From assembly GCF_000789235.1 (NCBI RefSeq), contig NZ_KN525716.1, positions 719,501-783,500 of the forward strand: DNA of 64,000 nt. The letters are read 5' to 3'. Origin of the DNA: Wocania ichthyoenteri Th78. GTDB taxonomy: Bacteria; Bacteroidota; Bacteroidia; Flavobacteriales; Flavobacteriaceae. Below, piece by piece: positions 62,693 to 64,000 of the stretch. The notes beneath the pieces were generated by a model. That model saw only the letters and a list, made by a program, of their open reading frames with translations, did not search any database and was not told the DNA's origin. Numbering within the stretch: the first letter of the stretch is position 1; every line of letters starts with the position of its first letter. Position numbers and translations under genes: made by a program.

Positions 62693-63397
62693 GTGAATAA
62701 GCTATCTAAGAAATTAAGAGAAAATCTAAAAAAGATAAGCACTGCAACTATAGCTACATGCTTATATAAAAAAGGGCTAAGAAATCAATTTATTCAAGAT
62801 GTATTCCCTCTTAGTGCTTTAAAAGAAAATATGGTAGGAGAAGCTTTTACGTTAAGATATATTCCTGCACGAGAAGATTTAAACCCTATCACTGTATTTA
62901 AAGATCCTAAACATCCACAAAGAGTTGCTATTGAAACTTGCCCTGAAGGAGCTGTTTTAGTTATGGACAGCAGAAAAGATGCAAGAGCAGCATCAGCCGG
63001 TTCTATTTTAGTTACGCGCTTAATGAAACGAGGTGCAACAGGAATAGTAACCGATGGTGGTTTTAGAGACTCTGAAGAAATTGCTAATCTTAACTTTCAC
63101 TCTTATCATCAAAGACCATCGGCTCCAACAAATCTTACGCTACATCAAGCTATAGACATTAATTCTCCTATAGGATGTGGAGATGTAGCAGTATTTCCTG
63201 GTGATATCATTGTAGGAGATAAAGATGGTGTCATAGTTATTCCTTTTAATATAGCTGAAGAAGTAGCTATTGAATGTGAAGCAATGACACGCTTTGAAGA
63301 TTTTGTGTTAGAGCAAGTAAATAAAGGGCAATCTATATTAGGACTGTATCCACCAACAGACAAGCAAACTTTAGTTGACTTTGAGAAGTGGAAGTAA
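62693..63397 (+). CDS. RraA-family (HMG/CHA aldolase-fold) protein
   Basis: A 234-residue protein starting at a GTG codon (no usable ATG nearby). The RraA fold is shown by STATIATCLYKKG, GEAFTLRYIPA, ATGIVTDGGFRDSEEI with the conserved Arg-Asp, and GCGDVAVFPGDIIVGDKDGVIVIP. The family contains class II pyruvate aldolases for 4-carboxy-4-hydroxy-2-oxoadipate as well as the RNase E regulator RraA. The conserved G-x-R-D site is compatible with a divalent-metal aldolase or decarboxylase acting on a 2-keto acid. It is divergent from the PL6 gene and shares its operator, so a part in uronate metabolism is likely but unproved. Confidence 0.82.
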   Translation: MNKLSKKLRENLKKISTATIATCLYKKGLRNQFIQDVFPLSALKENMVGEAFTLRYIPAREDLNPITVFKDPKHPQRVAIETCPEGAVLVMDSRKDARAASAGSILVTRLMKRGATGIVTDGGFRDSEEIANLNFHSYHQRPSAPTNLTLHQAIDINSPIGCGDVAVFPGDIIVGDKDGVIVIPFNIAEEVAIECEAMTRFEDFVLEQVNKGQSILGLYPPTDKQTLVDFEKWK

Positions 63398-63425
63398 AAG
63401 ATTCAGGTTCTTACAGCTATTTCCC

Positions 63426-63658
63426 CATTAATATTTTTATTTTAATTGATTAAAAACGTGAATATGCATTAGAAAAATATTTATAAGTACCTCAACATTA
63501 ACTATCTTTGGGTTTTGAATGCAATTGCATTCATTTAAGTTCATTTAATTTTTAAAATACAATAAGGTGCGTTAATCGGTGCCTATATGTGTTAAACACA
63601 CATTAACTTTTTGAATATCAACTGTTTAAAATAGTAATTCGAGCCCCAGCCCGGTCAC
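63426..63658 (+). repeat. Direct repeat module, copy C (candidate attachment site)
   Basis: The same module as copy A: AT-rich start CATTAATATTTTTATT, palindrome TGAATGCAATTGCATTCA (63516-63533), GGTGCGTTAATCGGTGCC (63566-63583), TTTTTGAATATCAACTGTTTAAAAT, and a tRNA-3'-like core identical to that of copy A. Together with copy B it encloses the complete alginate locus. Confidence 0.7.
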
Positions 63659-63659
63659 A

Positions 63660-63694
63660 AAAGCCTGAAAACTTAATGCTTTCAGGCTTTTTTA
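63660..63694 (+). terminator. Intrinsic terminator after repeat copy C
   Basis: AAAGCCTGAA, an 11-base loop, TTCAGGCTTT and further Ts. It directly follows the tRNA-like core as in copy A, but with unrelated stem sequence. Confidence 0.8.
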
Positions 63695-63834
63695 TTTTAA
63701 TCTCTTTCAGTTGGTATCAATTAATAGCATCAAATATGATTACTAGTATAATTTAAATACAGAATTTAATTAGAAAATTAACAAAGTAGGAAGAGCCCAG
63801 CTAAGTATAAAATCGTATAAACCCGTTGTGCATT

Positions 63835-64000
63835 TTAAATAATGCTGATTTTTATATTGTTTATTTTTCTATCAAAGACAAATTTGTTAATGTATTGAAT
63901 TACAGTTAGCGAAGTTATTTTAGATATTATTCTGGTCTTAAAGCCTTCAAAAGACTTAGCGTAGTTGCGTCTTATCATGAATTGGTCACACAGTTGAGAA
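63835..64000 (-). CDS. IS982-family-like transposase, C-terminal fragment
   Basis: On the minus strand the last 54 codons before a TAA at 63835 read LCDQFMIRRNYAKSFEGFK, then a Thr/Ile-rich helix and VIQYINKFVFDRKINNIKIS. This end, with CDQFMIRRNYAKS followed by QYINKF, is characteristic of IS982-group DDE transposases in Bacteroidota. The frame continues past the right edge. ACCCGTTGTGCATTTTAAAT at 63821 looks like the terminal inverted repeat just outside the gene. The rest of the element lies outside the window. Confidence 0.72.
   Translation of the reverse strand, partial: SQLCDQFMIRRNYAKSFEGFKTRIISKITSLTVIQYINKFVFDRKINNIKISII

Overview
The window looks like chromosomal DNA of a marine member of the Flavobacteriaceae (Bacteroidota). 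The DNA is AT-rich. It carries two SusC/SusD pairs, three proteins with C-terminal type IX secretion (T9SS) sorting domains, many Bacteroidota-style lipoproteins, a promoter of the TTTG-N19-TAnnTTTG type, and a full alginate utilisation locus. No rRNA, complete tRNA or CRISPR array was seen.

Left part (1-30,520): a cluster that reads as a peptidoglycan (muropeptide) scavenging locus. The long minus-strand block runs symporter, murQ, ECF sigma factor, FecR anti-sigma factor, SusC with an STN signalling domain, SusD, D-amino acid dehydrogenase, L-Ala-D/L-Glu epimerase, NlpC/P60 endopeptidase (the YkfB/YkfC pair), a D-aminoacylase-like protein, a phosphodiester glycosidase, RidA and a large FAD/Fe-S D-lactate dehydrogenase-like protein. 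A second minus-strand group (25.2-30.5 kb) adds a NagZ-like GH3 enzyme, a class-A beta-lactamase-like serine hydrolase and a T9SS-secreted phosphodiester glycosidase. The chemistry fits together: GH3 and MurQ handle the glycan, MurQ releases D-lactate for the dehydrogenase, YkfC/YkfB take apart the stem peptide, and DadA plus RidA oxidise D-amino acids. A four-gene plus-strand cassette (amidohydrolase, zinc alcohol dehydrogenase, esterase, 2-oxoglutarate-type dioxygenase; 20.5-25.1 kb) sits inside it, with unknown substrate.

Middle (30.5-33.1 kb): an AT-rich junction with direct copies of a module that has a palindrome, a GGTGC-repeat motif and a tRNA-3'-end-like core. Two copies bracket a lone Fic-domain gene. 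A third copy lies at 63.4 kb, so the Fic gene and the whole alginate locus look like consecutive cargo blocks of stacked genomic islands. A fragment of an IS982-like transposase closes the window.

Right part (33.1-63.4 kb): the alginate locus. It encodes seven lyases (four PL7, two PL6, one PL17), SusC/SusD and a PKD lipoprotein for uptake, KdgF, two SDR reductases, KdgK and KdgA for catabolism, an MFS transporter, a GntR/FadR regulator, a PPi-type phosphofructokinase, a gluconokinase:6-phosphogluconate dehydrogenase fusion, an Nramp-fold transporter lacking the usual metal ligands, a lamin-tail T9SS protein and an RraA-fold protein. Five promoter regions carry one, two or three TGGTnnACCA-like boxes at an exact 13-bp period. 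At four of them the outermost box runs into a TATATTTG promoter element, so the locus appears to be one regulon repressed by the local GntR protein. A 5'-truncated kdgF remnant lies just downstream of the intact kdgF.
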